From Camarhynchus parvulus (lineage: Eukaryota > Chordata > Aves > Passeriformes > Thraupidae), in assembly GCF_901933205.1 (NCBI RefSeq), contig NC_044573.1, forward strand, positions 88,494,546 to 88,558,545: a stretch of 64,000 nucleotides of DNA. The letters are read 5' to 3'. The notes beneath the pieces were generated by a model that saw only the letters and a program-made list of their open reading frames with translations, was not told the DNA's origin and searched no databases. A program made the position numbers and the translations under genes. The number at the start of each line of letters is the position of its first letter. The first letter of the stretch is position 1. Below are positions 1 through 11,857 of the stretch, piece after piece.

Positions 1-33
1 TCATTCTGGCATTACATGGCATTACATGGCATA
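1..33. repeat. Short 10-bp tandem repeat
   Basis: The unit ATTACATGGC occurs exactly at 11-20 and 21-30. A degenerate copy precedes it at 1-10, and a partial copy may follow. It touches the window edge, so the full array may be longer. Confidence 0.7.
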
Positions 34-1468
34 CAAGAGACCTGAACAACACACTCAGAGCCCCCCTTCTACTTCCAAAAGGCTTTACACCAGGGCAACT
101 CTACAGCCCTCGGTGGAACTACATCTTTAACAACAAGAACAGACAGTCTGGACCCCTTGAGCAAGGTAAGGGGGGAGCATTGAAGAGGCAGAATTACTGG
201 TGCCAGAGGAGAAGACAGGCTAGTGGTCACCTCTGACAGTAATAAGAGAGTAAGAGGCTTCTGCTGGGACTTCCTGCCAGGCTTTCCTCATCAGGAGGGC
301 AAGGGCTGTATTAGGTAACCTTTGAATATACAGAGAAATTAGAGTGAAATTACGTGCACTCAGTGACCTGCCAGATTTTAAGTGTAACTCCTGGGGGAAA
401 AAAGAAAGTAGGGAAAAACTCCTTTTCCCTATAAAATTGAAATATAGTAAGCAGTGGTATATGTCAGTCCCACCAGAAGACTGCACATTTCCCTTCACTC
501 TCAGACTTCAGCTTAATAGGCTCCAAACATAGACTGCTTTAACAGCCAGTATTCTGACATCTCTTGGTGTTATCTAGAAAATGTCAGCAGCTCAAATGCA
601 GAATAGAAATGTGGCTTCAGTTTTTCTTTCAAGCAGTTTTTTTTTGTCCTTTGACGTCCAGTAGCTGCAGGGGTGATGCCTCAATTTGAGAAGTAGCTGC
701 ATTAAATGAAATGTGATAAAAAGAGACATCCAAATTCCAAACAGGTTTCAGATTAAGTTTTTGAATATGTAAATTTAGAAACATAAATTTAAATTCAAAC
801 CACAGGGTGAAAAAAGAAAAAAAGAGCAGCAGCATTTTGGCTGCTTGGAAAATTTAATACAAGATGTTTTCTTCTTTTTAAGGGCTTGCAAGTTCCAGGC
901 AAATGGAAACATCATGAATATTATATAGGTACATCTTGGTCAAATTTAATTTAAAATAAAGTAAAATAAAATTTAGTGAGGTACAGACTTTCTGTACATA
1001 CGAAATCTTGTTCATACATGAACAAGTTTTGTGGCTAGCTAGAGGCAGACCAATACAACACTTTAGCATATTATTACATCTTCTGCCCCTTCGCTTTCAG
1101 ACTTCACTTCCATGTGTTCTTAAAGTCCTGTTCACTTTGAGGGTTTTGTGACACAATTCTTTACTGTCTTTCCTTCATTTTGTTGTGGTCCCCTGGTACT
1201 TCTAGCTGTTTACATGGGTCCAACAAGGACCTGACTTTCTGGCCCATCTCCTACTGTGTCAAATCTTGCACACCTTTAGCTACTTCGGGATGAGAAATTT
1301 CAGGAGTGCTTTGCAAATCCAGACATCTGATGAAAACCACACCTTTAATATTCTTTCAGACTTATTTATTGCATAGCTGTAGTCTCAAACTCAGGATTGC
1401 TAAACTAATGCTTGTTTTTCTTCTACATGAATCTCTGCTTTCTTCCCAAAATTTTCCAGTATCACAAG
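34..1468. other. Non-coding DNA, nothing recognised
   Basis: This stretch is moderately AT-rich, with scattered A and T runs. The longest open frames (about 60-90 codons on either strand) overlap one another and look like no known protein. I see no repeat family, RNA gene or promoter here. Confidence 0.5.
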
Positions 1469-1742
1469 TCATAGAATCATATAGGTTGAAAAAGACCTTT
1501 TAGGTCATTTAATCCAACCATCAGCCCCGCAGTGCCAAGTCCACCAGTAAACCATGTCCCTAAAATGTCTACATGTCTTTTAAGTACCTCTGGGGACACT
1601 GACTCAGCCACCTCGCTTGGCAGCCTACTCCAGTGCTTGACAACCCTTTCTGTGAAGAATATTTTCTTAATATCCAGTCTAGAACTCCCCTAGGCAACTT
1701 GATGCCCTTTCCTTTTGTTCTATGTGTTATCTTTGGTTCTTC
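1469..1742 (-). mobile_element. CR1 LINE 3' tail, minus strand
   Basis: CR1 is the dominant non-LTR retrotransposon of birds; most copies are 5'-truncated 3' tails. Read on the plus strand, this segment starts with TCATAGAATCATATAGGTTG, the reverse complement of the CR1 3' terminus. It continues with the usual landmarks in order: an AAAGACCTTTTAGGTCAT-like block, a CCAAGTCCACCAGTAAACC block, a CAGCCTACTCCAGTGCTTGA block and a final CTAGGCAACTTGATGCC block. About 270 bp survive. No coding part remains. The divergence from what I remember of the consensus suggests an old insertion. The end near 1742 is approximate. Confidence 0.9.
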
Positions 1743-4700
1743 CCATACCACCTCTAGATTTTGGCCTTTCCATCATTATAATACTTTTCCGGAAGCTTGA
1801 TTTCTTTTGCCATCAACACTTTCTCTTGCCTTTTGTTTTGGCAGTTCTAGCTCTCTGAAAGTAATTTAAAACATTTCCTGTTCAGGTCATTTTTCAGACT
1901 TATCTCTGACCACAACCCACTGCTCTTCATGATTTGGTCAAAATTTCTCACTTCTGCATTTAAGGCCTTTCATTTCTTAGCTTCACCATTTCTATTTAGA
2001 TTAATAAATTATGCCACTGACCATGCTACATCTTGCAGGATGGTTCCAGCCTATTCTGCCCATCAGTCCACTGTTCTACCTAAAAGATCTGTCTTTTTCC
2101 CATGTTGCATTTTGGATTTTTGGAAAAGCTCCATATGCTCAGAGGTACTAATATCCACCTCTGCATAATATCTTTTAAAAAAGCCAAAACGTTGCCATTG
2201 CTAGTTGGCTCAGTGATAGCTTCTTTTCCTATGTTTTGCATTCCAGCTTACTTTCACATTCATGCCATTGCTCTTCATTACCTCTTTGCCACAAGTCATT
2301 GACAGTAAGATCAGCAACAAAACCCGCCACCAAAGAACCCTCCAAATCCTGCACCAGATACAGCATCATCAACAGCAAGTTATCCTTTAAATCATATCAC
2401 AGATGCCTCTGCATCTGTGTTTCTACCATACAGCCTCAAATCTGAAAGAAACTGCCATCACAGAGTGGTATCACCAGCTGCAACCAAAATATGGATTCAT
2501 TGGTGGCAAATATCAGTATTCTGCTGAAATCTGATTTTCAAGAAGGAGGAGCATGTTTGATTTTTTAAATTTCATTTAGATCCATTAGAAAAAAAGAAAT
2601 TAGTTCTGGTTTTGTACATCCACAAAATCTGAGTGTTAGTCATAATGTTAAAAAGCCTCCCTACCAAGCGATATGCAAGACTTCCCTAAAAATCCTTCCA
2701 ATGAATGCTTAAGTCTGTTTTTCTTTCTCATTCTAACAAGGTTTAAGGTCATTCAGTTTTCCTCTTCCCGGTAAAATATTGTGCATATTACCAAAATATA
2801 ACTGGCACTTAAATACTATGCTGTTATTGCCTTGAGTCAAACAGATATGCAAAAGGGGCATCAGGAATATGTGATAAAGCTCATTTTGGAATGGAAACTA
2901 ATGCTTTCTTTAGCACTAGTCTAACTCAGAGGGCATTTCAGATTCAAATTAATGGACTGTTGGCAGTTCGTTATAAAATTAGGTTCCAAAAGTATTGTGC
3001 AAATCTAAAACTTTAATTGCTTGCAAGCAGCTGCAAGGAATCTCTTACAACTCCAGTGCTGCATGGAAGTGGAAGAAGGTCTGATTTTTGTTCTGTAAAT
3101 ATTTACCTTTTCTACCAGTTTCATCAGTATACTGGTTTTTGGATTAAAAGATTTTGAAAGCAGAAAGTAATTGCTGAGGAGTAATAACCTGGCACTCTTA
3201 CGTACCTCTTGGAAACATGAATTGGCTCAGTAATACAGAAAATTGGCCAGAGGGCAGAGACTTAGGTACTAGCACCCTTATTGGAGAAATCCAGAACAGG
3301 TTTTATTATTTATGATTGTCTTTGTGCGCGTGCATAGGAAGGCTTTTAATCAGCTCAAGGAGCCTAATTTAATACCCAAAAATGTATCAAGGCAAATGTT
3401 AAAGAAGCTGGCCTGTCAGTCAGCAAGCAGCTGAGGAGCTGAAGGACAGCATGCGACATCATTAGGCAGTGAGTGCCAGGACTAACAAAAGCCGAGGTGA
3501 GGGCTGCAAAAAGCCCACAGGCTAATAACTCACAAAGGTAATGAGCAGCTGAGGATCCCTCTGCATCCTGAATCCTGCCCACCACTGTTGCTGTGCTCAG
3601 AGACTAAGTTAGCTCACAAGCCAGGATCCAACAGCTAAGCTGCACTCACACATGACTAAAGGGAACCTTAGTGGTAAGGATGTGACATGTGTAGCTTAAA
3701 TTTATGGTTCATCTGCTATGTGAGTGGTATCTTGAACTGAGTCCAACAACTCTTCCATCAGCTGCATCCATATGCTCTGCATGTGTTCCCTGCTAAGCAC
3801 ATCTTTTAAATTTAGTCCTTGTGGGTGCATGTTCTACACTTTCTCCGTGTTTGTGGCTTTCATGTGCATTCTTTAGAAAAAGACTTCTGTTCATTCAAAG
3901 GCTGTCCTGAGCTCTTCAGTTGCTCTCCAGCCATTCAGCTCTGACCTCAGCAAGACACCTCGGTGCATTCCCTTCATGTTCCTTCCCAGCTGTGCGACAG
4001 CCACCGCTGCTCCTTGGGCTGCACTGTGAGTTCTGAACTCCTTGGGGACCTGCTAGTGCTTCCCTGCTCCTTTGTCCAGAGATGGTGAACATCCTGCTGC
4101 TCCTTGCAATGATGTTTGAAATTTATAGACTCTTACACAGAATTATTTGAATGTTGCGACAAGCTTTTTTTTTTTTTTGGTGGATTTAAAGACTCATTCA
4201 TCAATTTTTTAATTAGTGTTTAGAATCAACAATTTTTGCAAATTTTTGCCATGCAGGGTAAGGAGGAATTGTTTGGATCTGTGGAAGAAGTAGCTGCCCT
4301 CCATGGTTCTCGCCCAAGTTTCCAAAGCAAAAGAATCTTTCCTAGATGAAACTGCAAGCCAAGCAGAAATAGGTGTCAAACTAGCACAATGGCCCCCACA
4401 CAATAGATTATAAAAGCCTTTTCTCTGGCAGGCATTTGTTCCCAAGTCTTCTTCTGGAACAGAACATACCGCCCTACACATCATCAAAGAACTGAAGATT
4501 CAAGAAAAATAAGAAAATTAGAAGGGAGACAAAATATGAAATACTCCTCTCAGAGCCAGCAGATGTGATGCTCTGATATTAAATACTAGTGTCATTCTTC
4601 AGGCTTGAGAGTTCATATTTATGAAAGAAATGCATAGCACTTCCTAGAGAAGAGCAGGAAAGGCAAAACACTGAAAATGTAATGAATCTGGACACAAAAC

Positions 4701-5862
4701 TATATTTCACTTAAAAATGTTATGAGGAAAACCAAGAACAGTGAAGTGCAAAAAAGTATTGTCTGCACATTCAGGAATTAAATTGTAAACTAACATTTGA
4801 AAATTGAATAGTGGTAAAGCTTAAAAAGCAGAGGGATTAAAAATCTGCTGCAGCTCTCATGGTAATCTGTGCCAGAAAAAAATTTGGATGTCTTCTGGTT
4901 TTAATGACACACGCTGTTTCCTCTTCCCACAGATAACCCTACTGATGTTGTCGTCTTGCAAGGAGAGGGTGAATTGAAAAATAGCATCTATTCAAATATT
5001 TAGCACTTGCCCACAGTAGAATTCATGTTACCTAACTTCAGCAGACTGAAAGTTGGAAATGGTATTCATCTGCCCAAATTTAGATTCCTACAGTGCAAAC
5101 GTCAACAGCTGAGCGAGTCATGCTGACTCCTTTATAGGCAATGGAGAGAAACAGGCACTTCTGATGCGTAAGCACATCTCATCCTAGAAAATATGTCTAA
5201 AAGAGATCCAGAGAATCACATGTAGAAATGGCTTTTTCTCCATCAACTATAAAGAGAATCCAGACTGTTATCATTATGGTACAGGTTTTTAAAGCTCAGC
5301 AAGAGCAGTCTCTCTCCTGGTGTTTAATCTAAACTGGTCATTTTTGTTGCCTCGTCAGGTTGGTAGAGAGAAGGTGTCACTCCCAGAGCTCTTGGTCATC
5401 TTGGCCATCTCCCTGAGCTACAAACATCTAAGAGAGCTGGTATGAGCTGTCTTGAAGAGGTATTTGCTGCTGGGGGGTGGGAGCCTCTGGGATTGCTGAG
5501 GAGTATGAGCTGAGAGGATTGACATTATTTCAGCCATTCCTCAATTCCATGTCTATTTTTGTGGGTTTAAAATGTTGTCTCCAGAGATATGGAAGGCTTA
5601 GAAGGACACTATCAGAGAGGACAAGGGGGTTTCAAAGACGAATATACTCTGAATCTGAATATTTTTGTATGTATCATTTAAGCCACTGCCTTCCCTGAAG
5701 CTTTCCCCTTCTTTTGTCAGTAAAGAAGAGCATTTATTCTATTTTTTTTCCAGAGGTGCTGTGTTGTGCACAAAAGGATTGGAGACCTGTGCCAAAGGCT
5801 GTTTGCTTTCCTCTCCAAAAGTCAGAATATTTCTTGACCAATCCCACACACTACACTTGGGG
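1743..5862. other. Non-coding DNA
   Basis: No gene or confident repeat is visible. There is a run of 14 T at 4165-4178. A pyrimidine-rich splice-acceptor-like sequence ends at about 4932 and is followed by a short open frame of about 24 codons; I consider this too weak to call an exon. The segment from about 1900 to 2450 is pyrimidine-rich and could be an old unrecognised interspersed repeat. Confidence 0.45.
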
Positions 5863-5892
5863 GAAAAAAAAAACAAAAACAAAAACAAAAAA
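5863..5892. repeat. A-rich simple repeat (AAAAAC)n
   Basis: A run of A is followed by three AAAAAC-like units and another A run. It could be a decayed poly-A tail, but I see no retrocopy upstream. Confidence 0.7.
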
Positions 5893-8800
5893 GCAGAAAA
5901 CATAGGAAGGCACAACAATGAATAGGATTTTAAGGATAATAAAACTGGAAATGCCCTTTTTTCCCCCTCTGTTTTGTCCTGTATGTGAGATAATCCCTCA
6001 ATTCACAGTTGTTTCTTCCCTCTCAGATTCACGCAGGGATCCTTGGAGTATGTAAATGGTGGGCTGCAGGTTTTTCTGGTCACTGCACTGCATTTTGCTG
6101 CTCCATGCCAAGTGAGGCATGAGGTGTCCTGCTGATCTCTGGTGTAGTTCTCTGCTGTGGCTGAACACACACACGTGAGCACTCTCACACAAAATCACCA
6201 TCTCAGGGAGCTGCAGGGGCATGGGTTCTGAAGGGGCTCATTTTTCACCCTTCCAGGTTCTGGTGGAAACATCTGGCACAGTATATACTTTTGCCTTTGT
6301 TTTGCCGTGTCTCTCCAGTAAGCCATGTTCAGAGGCTCATATCTCTTTTTTTCTGTTCAAGCATGCTTTAATTACCTGCTACATGCAAAAATGGATTCTC
6401 ATTAGACAGAATTTTTCCTAAAACCACCCTGATTGAGCAATAGCAATTATTGCTCATGCCATTAGGCTTAGTCAGTCACCAGGGAAGTTTTGTGAGAGCA
6501 GGAAGAACATGGGGATCTCTGCTTTCCAGTGCAGGGACTCTGCTTTTGGTCTGTGTGTGCACAGCCCTCAGCCTGGGGACCAGGGAGTATTACACTTTGA
6601 GATTACAGATGTCAAGGGGCTATTTTTACTTTGCTCTGTGCTCCTACAGCTGCTCTTTGGGGTACCCCCCGACCCTAGCATGGGGAGGTGGCAAGGCCAG
6701 TTCCCCTGAGGCTGGCACCAGCCAGGAAGTCAGCAGCAGTGTCAGGGCATTAGGTGAGCTCATGAATCACACAGCAGCCTCACACCTCTGCTCCCCAGTC
6801 CTGTTTTCACTTGCAAGCCACAGCAGCCCTGCATGCCAGACTCCCTGCTCCTGAGCTATGTGAGCCATCCCCAGAGCCTCCACTCCTCACCCCAGCTCCT
6901 GCAGGCTCGCTGCCTGGACAGCAGCTGAGCAGCCAGCAGCTGCTGTGAGGCTTGCTGGGGGAAGGGATTCTTTCTTTAATTTTTCCAGGTCCTTTTGTGC
7001 TATCCCTGTTGGCAGCATACCTGCCAGGCTGCCTCCATAGCCGAATTGTACTTCTCCATTAACCCACAGCTTACACGGGAGCTCTGGTCTCTGTCTGTCA
7101 GCTCAGTGGTCCCTAGATATATCTGGAGGATATCTAGGGGCCACTCAGGACCAAACTTAAGTCCAAATTCAGGACCAGACTTAGAACTGAGCTTTCTACT
7201 GCACGAGAGGGAGACATTTCTAGAACCTTAACTTGGTCTGATTTTTCCCAAGTAACTTTACTCAGTCTGACCCCAGATGGTTCAGCCAGAGGCCAGTTTC
7301 TCAACAATGACAAGTGCAGGCTGAGGATGGGCAGGCAGCATGGGAGGAGCTGGCTCTGGGTTAGGTTCAGCTCTGCCAGCCTCTGAAATGAGTATAGCAC
7401 ATCAGAGGAACTGCTCCAAAGAACAGCATGAGCACCAGTCCCAAAGGCTCAGCAGAATTGCTTGCTCTGCCTCACCATCCTCATCTGTTCTCATGCTGAC
7501 ACACTTGGGATGAACACAAATACAAAACAGAGCAAACTCAGAGAGAACAAAGGCTGGAAACAGGCTCCAAGAAACTGCCTCATATGCTTCCACAGCAGAT
7601 TATACCTGGATCATCACATATTAAACATGATGGTCATTAAAATCTGTTCAAGGCATCAGTGATGCACTGGATGAAAAAAATCACACGTGCACAGTGAGAA
7701 TTAGATCACTGCCTGCTTGTTTCAGCGGAAGCACCAGCCCTGTGTTACAAGAAACAGCAAATAAATACTCCCTGTTTGCTGCTGCCTGTGCATCTTTTCT
7801 GATTTCCTAGGTGTGACTCTCTCACCAAGTGGAAAAGACACAGCTCTGTGGTATCCCAAGGCATTTCTATTTCTGCAGTGCTGCTCTCTGCAGATCCACA
7901 TGTCAGATCACTTAAGCTAAAGCTCAAACCTTGCTGCTACCCTGTGTCTCTGCCAACTTTATGCGCTTGTCTTTGTCAGGGCAGCTTCTGCATTTGCAGA
8001 AAGAGCATTGCCTTTTCTCAGTCTCTCTCATTTCTGTCCTTCCTGTATCCGTAGGTTACAAAGCTGGCTGCTTGCTTGTTCTGCTCCTCTGCTCACAGGA
8101 CACCTAATAATAGCACTTACCTGGAACATTTAGTTCTCCAGGAGCGGCACAAACCCTGATCACCACACTGGGTTTGCGAAGGAGTTGAATATTTGGTGCT
8201 GATTTATCAGAAGGACTGGGAAGGATGACAGCTCCCCCTTCTGCTCTGCCCCCCAGTCCTTGTCTGACATTCCCACATGGACACTTTCACTTGTCCCCAG
8301 TTCATTCACACCATGCTCTTGGGACTGTAGGTGTTACCCAGGAGCAGGGACTTTTCTGTCTGATGGTCCTATGCCTATGGCACATCCGGGAGTTTTCTAT
8401 GCCATGTGATCCCAGCATGTGTTCCCAATATTACTGAGCTTTGCTCCACAGCACAGTTGTGATACTCAAAATGATTTTATGGAAAAATAAAAGGAAAACT
8501 AGTAATGGCCATGCAGAGGCCAGGGCAAAGGTAAAGCTATCCTCAGGACCTTCAGAAGATTTCCAAATGATGCATATCCTTCTAGAACGTGATGCAGATA
8601 TACCAAACAGAACAGCAGGGGCTAGTCCCACCTGGGATGAGGACTCCACAAGACATCCCAGTGAAGTACATCTTACACAGAAAATCTGTGCACAGATTCC
8701 TCCCCTTCATTCCCTAGATCATCCTGCCTCTCATCTCAGCCTTAGCAAGTGAGATTCATGAAATTTGGAAACAGACTGAGTAGTAAAAAATAAATAAAAT

Positions 8801-10607
8801 GGTACTGCCTGTCAGCAATGCTTCCTGCTATTCCCAGAAGGAAGGTAACAGGCGCTACATAATCCTGCTGACATTAATAATTCTCGCATTCTCCTCCATT
8901 CCATCAGTGCCATGAAACTTGCTAAGTCTATCATGAAAAAATCTGAATGTGATGCACTGTGCTGAGATTGCGCAGAATTCTCAATATTCAGCTGAAAATA
9001 AACTACAGCCCTGATGCCAAATCTTCAGTGCTGATGGCTTTTCTTCCATCTCAAGCAGTAAAAAGACAGATTTCTCTTTGCCTGCTGAAAGTTAGTCATA
9101 TAATCCTCTAATCAGTAGAGTGTTGGTCTATCATTTGCAAATCAGAATAGATGTCAAGAGAGAAAATATAAAAACTGAACATTCATTGCTCATCCACCAT
9201 AATCACCATGAATATATCATTGTATCTGGGAGCAGAAGTGTCAGGTTAGTTTTATTTGCAGGTTGCTTCACATAATTTCTTTTAAACCTGCCTAATGTCT
9301 CCCAGCCACTTTCATCTGCTGTCAGACTGGTAGCCCCTGGGTAGATCTGACTCTTCCCTCTCCCATCACACATTCAACATATTTATTTTTCTGCAATTGG
9401 ACATATTTTAAATCTTCCTGCCCAAAGTCAGCTGAGAGACACCTCCAGCCACTTCTGGTTTCAGAGCATCACCAAGTAGCCATCCCAAGCTCCACACCAC
9501 TGCTCTTTTATTCTTCAGCCTCTCTCCCATATAACCTGCTATCCAAAATCCTTCTGAACAAAATGCATTTCCTAAACTGTCATCTTCTCTAATTCTCTAT
9601 TTAAAAGTCTTTCTGCTACTATCAAAGCACCAAATCTTTCTAAACATAAGAGTAATCATATCCCCTTTCCCAACTTTCCTCCAATTCCTGCAGATTGCTC
9701 AAAGTACTTCTTGCCCCTTTCATTTCCTTTCCTTGCACCTCTCTTGGGAAAGCATGTGGTGCCTGGAAGGACTTACACATATATGCTTCAAGCCTCATCA
9801 GTGAGATCTTCCCCCTGATTTCATCTCCTTCCTTACTACTTACCACATGTGAAAGCTAAATAAATGAAAGAAATGGCAATGTAAAACCCTTCTCTGGGCT
9901 CCCCTGTTTGCTCTGTCTTGAACTCTTCCTAGAGTACCTAAACTGGACCATGACTTTCTCCAGATTTTAGTCTGCACCCAGCATATTTGTTCTGAGCAAC
10001 AAAGAATGGGGAGGGCCCTCAGTCTGAGCCCCCAGGTGCACTTCCAGATCATCTTTGGAACCCTGTCTGCAGGTTATTCTGTAAATATCAGTCTTTGTCC
10101 TAACCTTGGAGGTGCAACCATGTCCTGCTGGTGTCAGAGAAATGGGAAGCAGGAGCAAGCAGAGTAACAGGTCTCCCACAGAGTAATTTTTTGTTAGCCC
10201 TGGGTCCCCTCCAGTGACCAGGTATAACCATGCAGGAGACCCCCTCCACAGAGAGATCCCCAAGGGAGCCAGAAAAGAGAGGAGAGGGCAGTGTCCTTCA
10301 GACACCTACCCCAGCCTCCTTCTTCCCTTTGCCCTCCCTTCCCTGCAAGGACTCCCTCTCTGCCAGAGGACTCTGGCTCCTCTTCAACTCACACTCCTCC
10401 TGATAAGGTGAAACTGTAATGGTGACAAGCTCAGGGTTATCACTGAGCATTCCTGATAGTGCTGCTGGTGCCTTGACAAGTGCAGTGGATTTTGTACAAG
10501 TCCAAGCCTTTGTTTCAGGCTGCCAGAGCGGCAGGAAGCCTGCACAGCATCAGTTACACTCTGCTCACATTTGGGGGTTAATTTGTAATCAAAAAGGCTG
10601 TAAATCC

Positions 10608-10614
<7 letters not shown>
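5893..10614. other. Non-coding DNA, nothing recognised
   Basis: This is unique-looking sequence. The part from about 6450 to 7450 is richer in G and C, with several overlapping open frames on both strands (up to 134 codons). Their overlap and lack of any familiar motif argue against coding. The part from about 9340 to 9850 is C/T-rich. No RNA gene or mobile element was recognised. Confidence 0.45.

Positions 10615-10640
<26 letters not shown>
10615..10640. repeat. T26 homopolymer
   Basis: Twenty-six consecutive T follow a TCTC run. A tract of this length is prone to slippage, so its length may be variable between individuals or uncertain in the assembly. It lies 26 bases upstream of a CR1-terminus-like sequence at about 10666-10690. 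Confidence 0.9.
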
Positions 10641-10665
10641 GTTCAGATTCTGCAGAAGCAGAGGG

Positions 10666-10690
10666 TTTCACAGAATCACAGAATATTGAG
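10666..10690 (-). mobile_element. Possible CR1 terminal micro-fragment
   Basis: The sequence TTTCACAGAATCACAGAAT resembles the two 8-bp terminal repeats found at CR1 3' ends, read in reverse. The body expected after it is not recognisable, so this is either a very short remnant or chance similarity. Confidence 0.3.
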
Positions 10691-11730
10691 ATTTTCAAGG
10701 GAAAGAAAGGTATGCCATTTTCTTGCAACAGCCATGATGTCTAGTGCTGCTGAGGGCTTCATACAAGTGAAGAGAAGACAATCTGTACCTTTCACACCCT
10801 TTTACATCTCAAAATTAACAGAATGGGGAAGGAGAAAATTATATCTTGCCCGAATGGCTTGTTTTAATCCTACAAACTACCTTGATAACCTCATTCACAG
10901 CTGATACATAGCAGGAGTACAGTGCTTTCCCTTGATGGAGGTGAATTTATAAAGGCAAATAAACCAAATTACCCAGTGAGTTGACAGGGCAGGTGTTTGC
11001 CACCTCTATCCCAAAGAGGTGGAGGTTGTGGGGAACCAGCCTCTCTCAGCTTTGCTTTCTCAGGGTCCCTTTGACTGTCCTGTCTCCTGGCACACTGGAC
11101 AGAGTTTCTCAGGAGTCCTACCCAGGGGCCCCAGCTGAAACAACTGCTCAACTTCCTCAGTTCCCACAGCCGAACCAAAAGTGGGGCCAGGAGGAAACAA
11201 GACACATCTGTCCCACGTAGAAAAGGCAGTTTTCCACAGGGAGAGACACAGGAATGTGGTTTGCATGAGTCTTACCAAGCCTACGGGAGTAGAACATGGA
11301 TGAAGATTGGCTTTAGTTTAAGCAACTAGGAGCAAAGACAATGCCAGTCAGAGAGGCCTTGCTGCATTCCCTCTCCTGTGGGGCAGCCATGGCTCCTTCC
11401 AGGGCAGCTGGAGGTTCTTGTGCCTCCAACATTGCAGTCACTGGCACTGGACAGCAAAAAGTGAGACCAGCAAATGATATCCAATTCCACACCAGAGATC
11501 CAAAATGGATTTTGAAATAAGCTTTGCCTAAGGGTGAAGAAAGAAGCAAGGTGACATTTTTAATTTGGGAATTAGCTTATCCTTGCAAGACTAAATCTTG
11601 GACAAACAGCTTCTGGAAGGATCTAAGCAGGGACTGGGATGGAGAGTGTCTGGAGATATGGCATGGGCTGACTTCTGTCAAACTGGACTTAATGGTGAAT
11701 GTAGCCAGCTACTTCTGTTGCAAAAAAACC
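10691..11730. other. Non-coding DNA, nothing recognised
   Basis: Several short open frames overlap on both strands between about 10970 and 11550. None shows a recognisable domain or consistent splice context. Confidence 0.4.
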
Positions 11731-11857
11731 CAAACAGTCAAAGTAATTCAGGCACCAGATAATTCGCAGAAGAGAAGGGGAAAGATCCACACAACCAAAC
11801 AGCCAAGGTAATTCAGGCACCAGATAATTTACAGAAGAGAAAGGGAAATATCCACAC
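11731..11857. repeat. 65-bp tandem duplication
   Basis: Two head-to-tail copies begin with CAAACAG at 11731 and 11796, giving a period of 65 bp. I count about six mismatches over some 61 aligned bases, so the duplication is not recent. The unit includes the shared core TAATTCAGGCACCAGATAAT. No function is evident. Confidence 0.9.

Noticed and set aside
4933..5002. Splice acceptor followed by a ~24-codon open frame
   Set aside because: The acceptor (CTCTTCCCACAG) is good, but the frame is too short and anonymous to separate from chance.
10419..10904. 161-codon frame containing a run of phenylalanines
   Set aside because: The Phe run is the T26 homopolymer read in frame; the remainder has no coding signature.
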